The notes: generated from the letters alone by a model not told the origin. Positions 32,382-44,566 are shown, counted from the first letter of the stretch. The stretch is DNA of 64,000 nt from Nocardioides speluncae (GCF_003121585.1 NZ_QEOO01000031.1:1-64000); one strand, 5' to 3'. Made by a program: numbers and translations.

Positions 32382-32406
32382 CGCGGGAGTACGCCGTACT
32401 CCCGCG
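32382..32406. terminator. Hairpin between rpsG and fusA
   Basis: A perfect 11-bp stem (32382-32392 with 32396-32406, loop gcc) follows the rpsG stop by 6 bases. With no T-run and a co-directional gene 43 bases on, it is more likely an RNA processing or attenuation site than a full terminator. Confidence 0.55.
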
Positions 32407-32449
32407 ACCGCTGCCCATCCAAACCTCTTCCTAAGGAACGCGACACACC

Positions 32450-34561
<2,112 letters not shown>

Positions 34562-34625
34562 CCCAGACCGGCGTACCCAGTTCAACCAAACACGAGTCAA
34601 GTAACAATCAACAGGAGGAGCCCCA

Positions 34626-35819
<1,194 letters not shown>

Positions 35820-35830
35820 GTAGCAGCGCA

Positions 35831-35870
35831 CGAAGCCCCTCGGGAGCCGTCAGGCTCTCGGGGGGCTTCG
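35831..35870 (+). terminator. Terminator of the str operon
   Basis: An 18-bp arm (35831-35848, cgaagcccctcgggagcc) pairs with 35853-35870 across the loop gtca, with only small mismatches. It begins 11 bases after the tuf stop. There is no strong T-run, as often in high-G+C actinobacteria. Confidence 0.8.
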
Positions 35871-35901
35871 GCATGTTGTGGGTGGCTTGTGTCTTGCTTG
35901 G

Positions 35902-36060
35902 GACTGTGGGCGACAGCGGCGCCTCCAACGCACGCCGGGCGCTGGGGCGGCGCGTCGCGCGCACGGCCTCTCCTTTGGTTGCGCGCTCTACGCGCGCGCC
36001 GCGGCCAAGCCCCTTTACGCCGCCCGGCGTGCGCTGGAGTCACCGCCGTCGCCCACGGTC
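35902..36060. repeat. Long imperfect palindrome after tuf
   Basis: The 40-base arms 35902-35941 and 36021-36060 match at 35 positions as reverse complements. The 79 bases between them also fold into G/C-rich stems (for example gcgcgctctacgcgcgcgc). It lies between the tuf terminator and the histidine kinase promoter. Its core differs from that of the palindromes at 99-265 and 62783-62944. No coding signal is seen in it. Confidence 0.6.
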
Positions 36061-36152
36061 TTCGCATTGCTGGTGGTTGGTTCTGTGGTCGTGGTTGTTG
36101 GGTCGTTCTGTGGGTGGAGTCGGAGGGCGGTTTGCAGGGATAGGGTTCCCGC

Positions 36153-37277
36153 ATGGGCGGGCTTGGCGTTCGTGCGCGGGAGGGGGACGACCAGCCTGAC
36201 GTGGTGCGGCTGGTGGTGCCGGTGCTTTGTGGCCTGGTCCTCGTGAGCGCGCTGGTTGTCGACCCGGCGGTGTGGTGGGCGGGGCTTTCGCTGACGGTTG
36301 CGGCGCTCGCGCTGATGTTCTGGTCCTGGTACGACGTGCCGCCCGAGGTGGTGGCGCCGGTGGTGCTGGTGAGCACCGTGGCAAGCCAGTCGACCGGGGC
36401 GCTCGAGGTCGGGCTGTTCATGCTCTCGATCCTGGGCCTGGCGCTCACCGGCTGGGGCGAATCGCGATGGACCACCTGGGTGCTGGTCGGGCTGACGGTA
36501 ACGGCGCCGATGCTGGGGTGGTGGCTGCTGCAGCGGGCCGAGTTCGTGCCGTGGATCTGGACCATCGGCGTCGCGTTCCCGGCGGCGATGGGGTGGGCGG
36601 TGCACCGGCAGGAGGTGCTGGTGCGTGAGCTGACCGCGGCCCGGCACGAGCTGGCCGAGCAGGCGGTTCGGGAGGAACGGCGGCGGGTGGCACGCGACGT
36701 ACACGACCTGGTCGGGCACGGCCTGGCGGCGGCGATGGTGCAGGTGACCAGTGCCCGCCACGTATTGTTCCGGGACCCGGAGGCGGCCGACGAGGCGCTG
36801 GCCACGGCTGAGCGGGTGGGGAGGGCGAGCATGCGGGAGCTGCGAGCCACGCTCTCGGTGCTGCGTGACGGCGACGAGGGCGGCCAGGAATCGGCCTCGC
36901 CGCCCGGAGCGGACGACATCTCCCGCCTGGTCGAGGACGCCCGGAGCGCCGGACTAGACGTCACGCTGCTGACCGAGGGCGACACCGCGCGCGTCGACCC
37001 GGTGGTCGGGGTGACCCTGTACCGGATCGCCCAGGAGGCGCTGACCAACGCCACCCGGCACGCGCCGAAGGCCGAGACGACCGTGCGGATCCACGTCGAC
37101 GACGCGGTGGCGGTGCTGGAGGTGGCCAGCCTCGGGCAGCCGGCCGCCGAGCCCGACCAGCGGCAGCCGCGATACGGCATCCTCGGCATGCGTGAGCGGG
37201 CCGAGGTGGTCGGCGGAACCCTGCTCGCAGGTCCGGTGGAGTCGGGCTGGTTGGTGCGGTGCGAGGTGCCGCTGTGA
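36153..37277 (+). CDS. NarL-type sensor histidine kinase
   Basis: This 374-residue kinase has an N-terminal part of four or five hydrophobic helices (about 18-150), a HisKA_3 dimerisation helix with the phospho-acceptor His in RRRVARDVHDLVGHGLAAAM, and a C-terminal ATPase with LYRIAQEALTNATRHAP (N box) and YGILGMRERAEVVGG (G box). The signal is unknown. The ATG at 36153 follows TAGGGT by 6 bases (leaderless). It overlaps the response regulator gene by 4 bases, so the pair is a two-component system. Confidence 0.9.
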   Translation: MGGLGVRAREGDDQPDVVRLVVPVLCGLVLVSALVVDPAVWWAGLSLTVAALALMFWSWYDVPPEVVAPVVLVSTVASQSTGALEVGLFMLSILGLALTGWGESRWTTWVLVGLTVTAPMLGWWLLQRAEFVPWIWTIGVAFPAAMGWAVHRQEVLVRELTAARHELAEQAVREERRRVARDVHDLVGHGLAAAMVQVTSARHVLFRDPEAADEALATAERVGRASMRELRATLSVLRDGDEGGQESASPPGADDISRLVEDARSAGLDVTLLTEGDTARVDPVVGVTLYRIAQEALTNATRHAPKAETTVRIHVDDAVAVLEVASLGQPAAEPDQRQPRYGILGMRERAEVVGGTLLAGPVESGWLVRCEVPL

Positions 37278-37942
37278 TCGCCGCCGTGATCCGCGTGGTG
37301 CTGGTCGACGACCAGGACATCGTCCGCAACGGGCTGGCCCGGATCCTCGGCCCGGAGGACGGGTTCGAGGTCGTGGCCGAGTGCGCCGACGGCGACGAGG
37401 TCGAGGAGGCGGTGACGCGCACCCGGCCGGACGTCGTACTCATGGACCTGCGGATGCGCCGCGTCGATGGCATCACCGCCACTCGGGCGCTGGCCACGCT
37501 GGAGCACCCACCGCCGGTGCTGGTGGTGACCACCTTCGACGAGGACGAGCTGCTCTGGGGCGCGATCCAGGCCGGGGCAGCGGGTTTCGTGCTCAAGGAC
37601 AGCCCGGCCGGCGGCCTGATCGCGGCGGCTCGGGCGGTGGCCGGCGGCGGCGCGTGGTTCGACCCCGGCGTGACCCCGCGGCTGCTGCACGCCTACCGCC
37701 AGTCGGTGGCTCCCGCCGCTCGCGAGCGCCGGCGGCTCGACGGGCTCACCGAGCGCGAGTACGACGTACTCCGGCTGATGGCACGCGGCGCGACCAACGC
37801 CGAGATCGCCGCGTCGCTGTACCTCAGCGAGACCACCGTGAAGACCCACGTCGGCAACCTGTTCGCCAAGCTCGGGGTCCGCGACCGCGCGGCCGCGATC
37901 GTCTTCGCGTTCGACCACGGCGTGGTGTCGGCGGGCGGCTAG
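37274..37942 (+). CDS. NarL/FixJ response regulator
   Basis: This 222-residue regulator has an N-terminal receiver with the phospho-acceptor Asp in VVLMDLRMRRVDG and a conserved Lys in FVLKDSP, and a C-terminal LuxR helix-turn-helix (LTEREYDVLRLMARGATNAEIAASLYLSETTVKTHVGNLFAKL). The GTG at 37274 overlaps the kinase stop (GTGA); a GTG four codons on is possible. It may activate the ABC exporter genes that follow. Confidence 0.9.
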   Translation: MIAAVIRVVLVDDQDIVRNGLARILGPEDGFEVVAECADGDEVEEAVTRTRPDVVLMDLRMRRVDGITATRALATLEHPPPVLVVTTFDEDELLWGAIQAGAAGFVLKDSPAGGLIAAARAVAGGGAWFDPGVTPRLLHAYRQSVAPAARERRRLDGLTEREYDVLRLMARGATNAEIAASLYLSETTVKTHVGNLFAKLGVRDRAAAIVFAFDHGVVSAGG

Positions 37943-38025
37943 CCCCCGGATGGGCCTCTGGTAGGAGCACGGCTCGGCACCGTGGGCGGATCCGGCGGCA
38001 CCCTCGCCGGCGGTTGCATGGCGGC

Positions 38026-39015
38026 ATGACCGAAACCCTGACCAGCGCCGGGCCCGCCCCGGCCGTGACCGACGATCCGGCCGACACCGTGATCGCGGTC
38101 CGCAACCTGACCAAGTCGTACGGCGACCGACAGGTCGTCCGTGACGTCTCCTTCGAAGTGCGCCGGCAGGAGATCTTCGGGATCCTCGGCCACAACGGCG
38201 CCGGCAAGACCACCACCGTCGAGATCGTGCAGGGCCTGCGCCGCGCCGACGGCGGCGAGATCCGGGTGCTCGGGCTGGACCCGGCCCGCGATCGGGACGA
38301 GCTGACCAGCAGCATCGGCTCCCAGCTGCAGTCCTCGGCACTGCCAGAGCGGCTGCGGGTCGCCGAGGCGCTCCGGTTGTTCGCCCGGATCGCCGGTGAC
38401 GTCGTGGACTGGCGCGAGCTGGCCGCCGAGTGGGAGCTGGACCGGCTGGAGCGCACCGCGTTCGGGTCGCTGTCCGGCGGCGAGAAGCAGCGGCTCTTCC
38501 TCGCGCTCGCGCTGGTCCAGAAGCCGCGGCTGGTGTTCCTCGACGAGCTGACCCAGGGCCTGGACCCGACCGCGCGCCGCGAGACGTGGCGGCTGATCGA
38601 GCGGATCCGCGACCACGGGGCGACCGTGGTCCTGGTCAGCCACTACATGGACGAGGTGGAGCGGCTCTGCGACCGGGTCGGCGTGCTGCACGAAGGCCGG
38701 ATCGCCGCGATCGGGACGCCGAGCGAGCTGGTGACCGAGCACGGCGGCGCCGTACAGACCCGGTTCACCGCTCACGACGCCGACCTCGGTCCCACGCTGG
38801 CCGCGCTGGCCGGCGTGACCGACGTACACGTGGACGGGACGGCGTACCAGGTTGCCGGCACCACCGAGGCGCCGTTCGAGGTGGCCCGAACGCTCGACGA
38901 CCACGGCCTCCGGCCCCGCGATTTCAGCGTGCTCCGGCCGTCGCTGGAGGACGTGTTCATGACCATCACCGGCGAGACGATCGCCGCCACCAGCAGGGAA
39001 GGAGCAGGACGATGA
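38026..39015 (+). CDS. ABC-2 type exporter ATPase
   Basis: This 329-residue ATP-binding subunit has Walker A GHNGAGKTTT, signature LSGGEKQRL, Walker B RLVFLDEL, and the switch His in LVSHYMDEVE. The C-terminal 90 residues form an accessory domain, as in DrrA-like drug exporters. ATG at 38026 follows the regulator by 83 bases with a hairpin (cacgg/ccgtg) in the gap. It forms a pair with the following permease, overlapping it by 4 bases. The substrate is unknown; the upstream two-component system may control it. Confidence 0.9.
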   Translation: MTETLTSAGPAPAVTDDPADTVIAVRNLTKSYGDRQVVRDVSFEVRRQEIFGILGHNGAGKTTTVEIVQGLRRADGGEIRVLGLDPARDRDELTSSIGSQLQSSALPERLRVAEALRLFARIAGDVVDWRELAAEWELDRLERTAFGSLSGGEKQRLFLALALVQKPRLVFLDELTQGLDPTARRETWRLIERIRDHGATVVLVSHYMDEVERLCDRVGVLHEGRIAAIGTPSELVTEHGGAVQTRFTAHDADLGPTLAALAGVTDVHVDGTAYQVAGTTEAPFEVARTLDDHGLRPRDFSVLRPSLEDVFMTITGETIAATSREGAGR

Positions 39016-39764
39016 GCACGCTGACGGCACTGAGCGTCACCGAAGGCAAGCTGTACGCACGGGAGTGGGGGATGCTGGTCTTTGCCTTCGCGTTCCCGCC
39101 GCTGATGATGGTGATCCTGGCCGGCGTCTTCGCAGGTGAGGGCTTCGACGAGGTCTGGGGCGCCACCGGCGGCACCGACTACTACATCGCCTCCTACCTC
39201 GGCATCCCGCTGGCCTCGGTCGCGCTGACCGGGCTGCCGGTGATGCTGGCGTCGTACCGCGAGCTCGGCATCCTGCGCCGGTTCGAGGTCTCCGGTGTCA
39301 AGGCGACCACCGTGGTCACCGCGCAGGCGCTGGTCGGCCTGGCCACTGTGGCGCTGGGTGCGGTGCTGGTGCTGGCCGTCGCCGCCCCGGTGTACGGCGT
39401 ACCCGCGATCGAGGACCCGCTCGGCGTACTCGTGGTGCTGGCGCTGGGTTCCGGCGCGATGCTGACCCTCGGCGTGGCGCTCGGGCTGGCGCTGCGCACA
39501 TCGCGGGCGGCGAACGCGATCGGGATGCTGCTGTTCCTGCCGATGTTCATCCTCGGCGGTGGCGGCCCGCCGGCCGGCGTGATGACGTCGGCGATGAGCA
39601 ACGTCGCGGACCTGATGCCGCTCACCCACATCACCGAGGGCCTGCGCCAGGCCTGGCTGTTCGGAGACCTGCAGGCCACCGAGCTGCTGTGGCTGGCGGG
39701 CTGGTGGGCCGTCGCCCTGGCCCTGGTCGCCCTGGTCGCCCGCACCCGCCGCTCCTTCCAGTAA
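39012..39764 (+). CDS. ABC-2 type exporter permease
   Basis: This 250-residue permease has six hydrophobic helices in the ABC-2 pattern and a characteristic YRELGILRRFEVSGVKATTVVTAQ connector before helix 3. The long LPMFILGGGGPPAGVM region between helices 5 and 6 is usual. The ATG overlaps the ATPase stop (ATGA). DrrB-like drug or lipid export is the typical role. Confidence 0.88.
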   Translation: MSTLTALSVTEGKLYAREWGMLVFAFAFPPLMMVILAGVFAGEGFDEVWGATGGTDYYIASYLGIPLASVALTGLPVMLASYRELGILRRFEVSGVKATTVVTAQALVGLATVALGAVLVLAVAAPVYGVPAIEDPLGVLVVLALGSGAMLTLGVALGLALRTSRAANAIGMLLFLPMFILGGGGPPAGVMTSAMSNVADLMPLTHITEGLRQAWLFGDLQATELLWLAGWWAVALALVALVARTRRSFQ

Positions 39765-39802
39765 CCACGCCGACCCGGCCCGTCTTCACCGCCAAGGCCG
39801 CC

Positions 39803-39847
39803 GACCCGGCCCGTGTTGACCTGCACGATGTCAACACGGGCCGGGTC
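39803..39847. repeat. GACCCGG palindromic repeat, copy 2
   Basis: Perfect 18-bp arms gacccggcccgtgttgac (39803-39820) and complement (39830-39847) enclose a 9-base loop. A partial direct copy gacccggcccgtcttcac lies at 39772-39789. It sits between the convergent ABC permease and the lipoprotein gene, and could end transcription in both directions. Confidence 0.75.
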
Positions 39848-39850
39848 AGG

Positions 39851-41179
39851 TCACGGCTTCGCGCAGACGGTGCAGTGGACGTCGTCGAGTGGTTGACCGG
39901 CAAGCAGTGCTGCGACCCAGTCGGCCAGGGCAACGCCGTTGACCTCGAGTTCGTAGAACATCGGATACTCGAGGATGCCGTGTCCGTTGCCGGGCGCGGT
40001 GTAGCTGTGCTGGACCACGCCGGCGTCCTCGATCGCTGCGTCGTTGGCGTCGATCAACGCGAGAAGGTCCGGCGCGGTCTGACCGGTCAGGTACTCAACC
40101 GACTCCGCTGCATGCGAGTCGTAGGCGTAGTCGAAGCGGGCCATGACGATGTCCGGATCGTGGCGCCCGGCCTGGATCCAGAACTGGGTCGGCGCCCAGT
40201 CGCGCGGGGTGAGTCCTTCGTTGACCTCCCAGTCGGGCATGGTGTCGTGAGCGCCCCAGTTGCCGAGGATCTTGGCGTTGAGGTCGGGTTCATCGAGGGC
40301 GGCGCCAGACTGGGAGCCGAACACGGTGACCTGGGCATCGGGAAGCAGGTCGGCGACGAGACCGGCGTACACAGGAGCGGCGATCGACCCGGCCGTGTGG
40401 CCGACGACGACGACCTGGGCGGCGTTGGGGTACTGCTCGGCGAGGTGGTCGAGCGCTGCGGTCCCGTTGACGAACCCGTTGTGCGACACGCTCAGCCCTC
40501 TTGAGTACTCGTGGGTGGCGTCACCGAGGTGTGCGTCGGCGGTGCACAAGGGCACATAGACGAAGCTGAAGTCGCCGAACGGGTTGTCGGAGCGGGTGAG
40601 GTCGAGCATCCCGCCCTCCCGCGCCGGGTCTTCTCCCTCGATGGTTGGGTCATAGTCCGGGCCTGTCGGCTCGTCGGTCGAGCCGGTGTTCGCGCTGGCG
40701 CAGGTCGTCGCGTCGAAGCAAGTGCCGCCACCGTCGAGGTAGAGCACGACCTTGGTCTGCTTCGCCGGGCGCTGCCAGAAGGCGAACTCGCTGCCGTCAG
40801 CGCACTCGCAGTCACCGCCGGGGACGATCTTCTCCCAGTCCTCGTTAGCCGCCTTTCCCGGGCTGCCCGACGTGGCGTCCGCCTGGGGTACCAGGTGCTC
40901 GCACGCCTTCTCGGCGGTCTTGAACCGGGCCGAGTCTGGATCGATGCCGCTGTCCCCGAGACTGATTCCGTCGGGGCCGGGGTCGGGGAAGTCGGCGATT
41001 CCCTCGGCGCGCATGCACCGCGTGAACGCCTGGAGGTCGGGCTCGCCGGCGTGCGAGCCCTCGGTCGCCGGGTCTGCCGGTGCTGAGTCCGCCTGCGGTT
41101 TCGAGTCGGTTCCACAGCCGGTGACGAAGGCGGCGAGCAGCATCAACGCGGCTGTCGCGAGGCTGGTTCTGGCGCGCAT
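39851..41179 (-). CDS. Lipoprotein with pectinacetylesterase-like domain
   Basis: This 442-residue exported lipoprotein has a lipobox FVTGC after the signal helix. A small domain (LQAFTRCMRAEGIADFPDP to ACEHLV) typical of actinobacterial lipoproteins precedes a pectinacetylesterase/Notum-like hydrolase domain (LYLDGGGTCFDATTCAS onward). The usual nucleophile motif G.SAG(G/S) reads GHTAGS, so the catalytic Ser is a Thr here; the His candidate is in PGNGHGIL. It may be an inactive carbohydrate or lipid binder, or use Thr. ATG at 41179 behind AGAGG. Confidence 0.75.
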   Translation of the reverse strand: MRARTSLATAALMLLAAFVTGCGTDSKPQADSAPADPATEGSHAGEPDLQAFTRCMRAEGIADFPDPGPDGISLGDSGIDPDSARFKTAEKACEHLVPQADATSGSPGKAANEDWEKIVPGGDCECADGSEFAFWQRPAKQTKVVLYLDGGGTCFDATTCASANTGSTDEPTGPDYDPTIEGEDPAREGGMLDLTRSDNPFGDFSFVYVPLCTADAHLGDATHEYSRGLSVSHNGFVNGTAALDHLAEQYPNAAQVVVVGHTAGSIAAPVYAGLVADLLPDAQVTVFGSQSGAALDEPDLNAKILGNWGAHDTMPDWEVNEGLTPRDWAPTQFWIQAGRHDPDIVMARFDYAYDSHAAESVEYLTGQTAPDLLALIDANDAAIEDAGVVQHSYTAPGNGHGILEYPMFYELEVNGVALADWVAALLAGQPLDDVHCTVCAKP

Positions 41180-41317
41180 GGTGTTACCTCTTCTCGGGCC
41201 GGCCGGATGCCGGTTCTCCCGACCGAGGGAACGCTGCCGCCGGTTTCCGTGGCGTTTCGTCCAGGCGACACGACAACGAGAACCTGGGGGAAACCACGCC
41301 CGGACCACAATGGTGGA

Positions 41318-41974
41318 ATGCGCTTGCTGGTGGTCGAGGATGAACCCACGCTCGCTGAGGCGATCGCGGAATGGTTGCGCGCCGAGGCGCACGCGGTCGA
41401 TGTCGCCTTCGACGGTGCCAGCGCGCTGGAGCACACGTCCGTCAACGACTACGACGTCGTGATCCTGGACCGTGATCTCCCGGTGATCCACGGCGACGAA
41501 GTGTGTCGACGGCTCAGCGCCCTGGACGAGGGGCCGAGCATCCTGATGCTGACAGCATCCGCGGAGGTGCCCGAGCGAGTCGCCGGGTTCGCCCTGGGGG
41601 CCGACGACTACGTGCCGAAGCCGTTTGCCTTCGCCGAGCTCACGGCCCGGGTGCTGGCTCTCGGTCGGCGCAGCGGCCGCCGCCTACCGCCGATCCTGAC
41701 GCGGGGCGAGCTGAGCCTGGACCCGGCACGTCATGAGGTGTTCCGGGGCCACCGGTTCGTGCCGCTCGCAAAGAAGGAGTTCGGCGTACTCGCTGAGCTG
41801 TTGCGCGCGGAGGGTGCGGTCGTGAGTGCGGAGACGCTCTTGACGAAGGTCTGGGACGAGCATGCGGATCCGTTCACCGGAGCGGTGAAGCTCACGATCC
41901 ACAAGCTGCGGCGCAAGCTCGGCGAGCCCGAGTTGGTCGAGACCGTCACCGGGGTGGGGTACCGGATCCGATGA
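41318..41974 (+). CDS. OmpR-family response regulator
   Basis: This 218-residue regulator has a receiver with the phospho-acceptor Asp in VVILDRDLPV and Lys in YVPKPFAF, followed by an OmpR winged helix (LTIHKLRRKLGEPELVETVTGVGYRI). The ATG at 41318 follows CACAAT by 7 bases (leaderless). It overlaps the kinase gene by 4 bases, and the lipoprotein gene is divergent 138 bases away, so that gene is a candidate target. Confidence 0.9.
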   Translation: MRLLVVEDEPTLAEAIAEWLRAEAHAVDVAFDGASALEHTSVNDYDVVILDRDLPVIHGDEVCRRLSALDEGPSILMLTASAEVPERVAGFALGADDYVPKPFAFAELTARVLALGRRSGRRLPPILTRGELSLDPARHEVFRGHRFVPLAKKEFGVLAELLRAEGAVVSAETLLTKVWDEHADPFTGAVKLTIHKLRRKLGEPELVETVTGVGYRIR

Positions 41975-43206
41975 GTCGCCTGAGGCCATCGCGTCGGCTC
42001 GGCTTGCGGGCCAGGCTCACGCTGTCGATCGGCCTGCTGTTCGTCCTCGCCGGCCTGGCCCTGCTCGGAGCGACCTACGCCCTGGTCGATCGCCAGCTTG
42101 AGCGCGAACCGCCGCCCCTGCTTGCCGACCACCTGCCCGGTGACGCGCCGGAGAAGGCGGCGGGCGAATTCACGTTGATCGACCAGGAGGGCAACGCGTA
42201 TGTCGGCGGCGACGCCACCAGGCTGCTTGAGACTGATCAGCGTGAGGCCCTCTCGGAGGCGGCGCGCGAGGTTCTCACCCAGGGTGCCTTGGCACTCGTG
42301 GTCGTCGGCGGAATCGCGGTGGCGCTTGTCTGGGTCGTGTCGGGCCGGATCCTCGCGCCGCTGCGGCGGGTGACCGAGACAGCTCGTCGGATCGCCGATG
42401 CGCCCGCTACCGAGCACGTGCTGCATGAGCGCATCGCACTCACCGGACGGGAGGACGAGGTCGCGGATCTGGCGTCGTCGTTCGACACCATGATGGAGAA
42501 GCTCGATCAGACCTTCACGGGGCAGCGCCGATTCGTGGACAACGCCGCGCACGAGCTCCGCACCCCACTCACCACGGGGCGAGCGCTCATCGAGCTCGTT
42601 CTGCAGAACCAGGACGCGCCGCCGCAGGTCCGAAAGCTCGGCGCGGAGCTGCTTCGAACCAACGAGAAGCACGAGCGGCTCATCGACGGCCTCCTGCTGC
42701 TGGCCAAGGCGGATCACGAGGTGGAAGATCGCTCGCTCATCGACCTGGCGGATCTGGTCGAGCACACGCTTCATCAGGCGTCGATCGGCGACACCCACCT
42801 CGAGACAGATCTCGGGGAAGCGTTGACCCGTGGCGATGCATTGCTGCTCGAGCGCGTGGTGCACAACCTCGTCGACAACGCCTCACGCCACAACCGGCCC
42901 GACGGGTGGATCCGCGTCTCGAGCCGTTCGGTGGGCCTCTGGGTGGAGCTGGAGATCGAGAACACCGGGCCCGTGGTGCCGGCCGACGAGGTGCCCGAAC
43001 TGTTTCGACCATTCCGCCGGGCCGGGGGTGACCGGCTCGTCGCCGATGGCGTTGGCCTCGGGATGTCGATCGTGGCCTCGATCGCGCGCGCGCATCATGG
43101 CGAGGCCGTTGCGACCGCCCGCCCCGGCGGCGGCCTCGTGGTCACCGTGCGTCTTCCGGCGGCGGAGCCGACCGACGTCCCACTGCCGTTCGAGGGACCA
43201 GGCTAG
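41971..43206 (+). CDS. Sensor histidine kinase
   Basis: This 411-residue kinase has two transmembrane helices (about 15-37 and 110-130) enclosing a short extracytoplasmic loop, a HAMP linker (SGRILAPLRRVTETARRIADA), a HisKA domain with the acceptor His in NAAHELRTPLTT, an N box LVDNASRHN and a G2-like VADGVGLGMSIV. It is the partner of the overlapping OmpR-type regulator. The signal is unknown. Confidence 0.9.
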   Translation: MSRLRPSRRLGLRARLTLSIGLLFVLAGLALLGATYALVDRQLEREPPPLLADHLPGDAPEKAAGEFTLIDQEGNAYVGGDATRLLETDQREALSEAAREVLTQGALALVVVGGIAVALVWVVSGRILAPLRRVTETARRIADAPATEHVLHERIALTGREDEVADLASSFDTMMEKLDQTFTGQRRFVDNAAHELRTPLTTGRALIELVLQNQDAPPQVRKLGAELLRTNEKHERLIDGLLLLAKADHEVEDRSLIDLADLVEHTLHQASIGDTHLETDLGEALTRGDALLLERVVHNLVDNASRHNRPDGWIRVSSRSVGLWVELEIENTGPVVPADEVPELFRPFRRAGGDRLVADGVGLGMSIVASIARAHHGEAVATARPGGGLVVTVRLPAAEPTDVPLPFEGPG

Positions 43207-43241
43207 GGCCTGGCTGGGCGGCGTACCGGAGAATGTCGCCC

Positions 43242-43976
43242 ATGGCAGAACCGTCAGGGCCAGTCCGCCCCGCCCGCCCGCACCACAAGCTGACCGAGGA
43301 CGGGCGGCGGGTGCGGGAGGTGCTGACCTACTCGCGGCGGGGGAGCAGGTTCTCAGCCAAGCAGCAGCAGGCGTGGGACGCCCACCACGAGCGGTGGGTG
43401 ATCCCGGACGAGGTCGTGGACCAGCCGGGGTTCACGTTCGAGAGCTGGTTCGGCCGCAAGGCGCCGCTGATCGTGGAGATCGGGTCCGGCGTGGGCGAGG
43501 CAACCGCGGCGCTGGCAGCCACCCGTCGTGAGTACGACGTCCTCGCGCTCGAGGTCTGGCGGCCGGGAGTGGCCGAGACGCTGGGCCGGCTGGCCGAGGC
43601 CGAGGTCGACAACGTGCGGCTGTGCAGCGTGGACGCGGTCTGGTCGATGGAGCACCTGATCGGCGCCGGCGAGCTGGCCGAGCTGTGGACGTTCTTCCCC
43701 GACCCGTGGCACAAGAAGAAGCACCACAAGCGCCGCCTGGTCACTCCGGACTTCGCCGCGCTCGCCGCGTCCCGGCTGGCGCCGGGCGGGAGCTGGCGGC
43801 TGGCCACCGACTGGGCCGACTACGCCGAGCAGATGGCCGAGGTCCTGGATGCCTTGCCGGCCCTCGACGGTGGTGTGGTCGAGCGGTGGGCCGAGCGGCC
43901 GGTGACCAAGTTCGAGCGCAAGGGGCTGGCCGTCGGCCGCGTCATCACCGATCTTGCCTACCGCCGTACCAGCTGA
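43242..43976 (+). CDS. trmB: tRNA (guanine-N7)-methyltransferase
   Basis: TrmB makes m7G46 in the variable loop of many tRNAs using S-adenosylmethionine. The 244 residues carry VEIGSGVGEAT (SAM binding), the LEVWRPGV segment, a DAVW acidic position, FFPDPWHKKKHHKRRLV (the catalytic and tRNA-binding signature) and TDWADYAE. An in-frame ATG at 43233 is also possible. The stop codon lies in the first copy of the GACCCGG repeat. Confidence 0.93.
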   Translation: MAEPSGPVRPARPHHKLTEDGRRVREVLTYSRRGSRFSAKQQQAWDAHHERWVIPDEVVDQPGFTFESWFGRKAPLIVEIGSGVGEATAALAATRREYDVLALEVWRPGVAETLGRLAEAEVDNVRLCSVDAVWSMEHLIGAGELAELWTFFPDPWHKKKHHKRRLVTPDFAALAASRLAPGGSWRLATDWADYAEQMAEVLDALPALDGGVVERWAERPVTKFERKGLAVGRVITDLAYRRTS

Positions 43977-44049
43977 CCCGGCCCGTATTGACACTGAGCT
44001 ACGTCGACCCGCCCGTGTTCACGCGTTGTGCGTCAACACGGGCCGGGTC
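43975..44049. repeat. GACCCGG palindromic repeat, copy 3
   Basis: The left arm gacccggcccgtattgac (43975-43992) and the right arm gtcaacacgggccgggtc (44032-44049) match copy 2 with one change. A second, shortened left arm (44006-44022) lies between them, and a further fragment (aggccgggtc) at 44071-44080. Copy 3 covers the trmB stop codon and lies upstream of the convergent VOC gene. Confidence 0.7.
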
Positions 44050-44110
44050 GGCGTGCTCTGGCGTGAATTCAGGCCGGGTCGGCTCCAGGCTGAGCTTGCG
44101 AAGCCTGGTG

Positions 44111-44557
44111 TCAACCCGGGGCTCCGCTGGCGGCGAAGTCTTCGGCGGTGTACGGCGTGGTCTCGACCAGGACCACCCAGTTGCCGGAGTTGTCGCGGCA
44201 CAGCGCCTCGACGCCGTACGGCCGCTTAGAAGGCTCCTGGAGGAACTCGACCCCCTTGGCCTTCAGGTCCTCATAGGTCTGCTGGCAGTCGTCGACGGTG
44301 AGTCCGAGGCCGTGCATCCCGCCCTCATCCTGGGCGCGGCGCACGGCCTCGGCGTACTCCGGGCTCAGTGGCGGGCCGGGGACGGCGAGGTTGACCATGA
44401 GCTCCGGCTGGTTGGGGTGGAAGACGGTGCACCAGCGGTAGCCGTCACCCAGCGTGATGTCGTCCTTCTCCTCGAAACCGAGGACATCGACGTAGAACTT
44501 CTTGGACTCGTCCTGGTCCTTGACGAAGACGCTGACAATCGAAATGTTGGTGATCAT
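44111..44557 (-). CDS. VOC family protein (glyoxalase/dioxygenase fold)
   Basis: This 148-residue protein of the vicinal oxygen chelate fold begins SIVSVFVKDQDESKKFYVDVLGFE and ends DNSGNWVVLVET, with candidate metal ligands in MHGLGLTVDD and at that C-terminal Glu. The substrate is unknown. It is the third gene of an RDD-AraC-VOC operon, 9 bases after the AraC gene, which suggests that the regulator controls it. Confidence 0.88.
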   Translation of the reverse strand: MITNISIVSVFVKDQDESKKFYVDVLGFEEKDDITLGDGYRWCTVFHPNQPELMVNLAVPGPPLSPEYAEAVRRAQDEGGMHGLGLTVDDCQQTYEDLKAKGVEFLQEPSKRPYGVEALCRDNSGNWVVLVETTPYTAEDFAASGAPG

Positions 44558-44566
44558 GTGACCACG

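Noticed and set aside
43975-44080. GACCCGG repeats as a CRISPR array
   Set aside because: The repeats are palindromic, differ in length, are spaced irregularly and have no similar-length spacers or cas genes.
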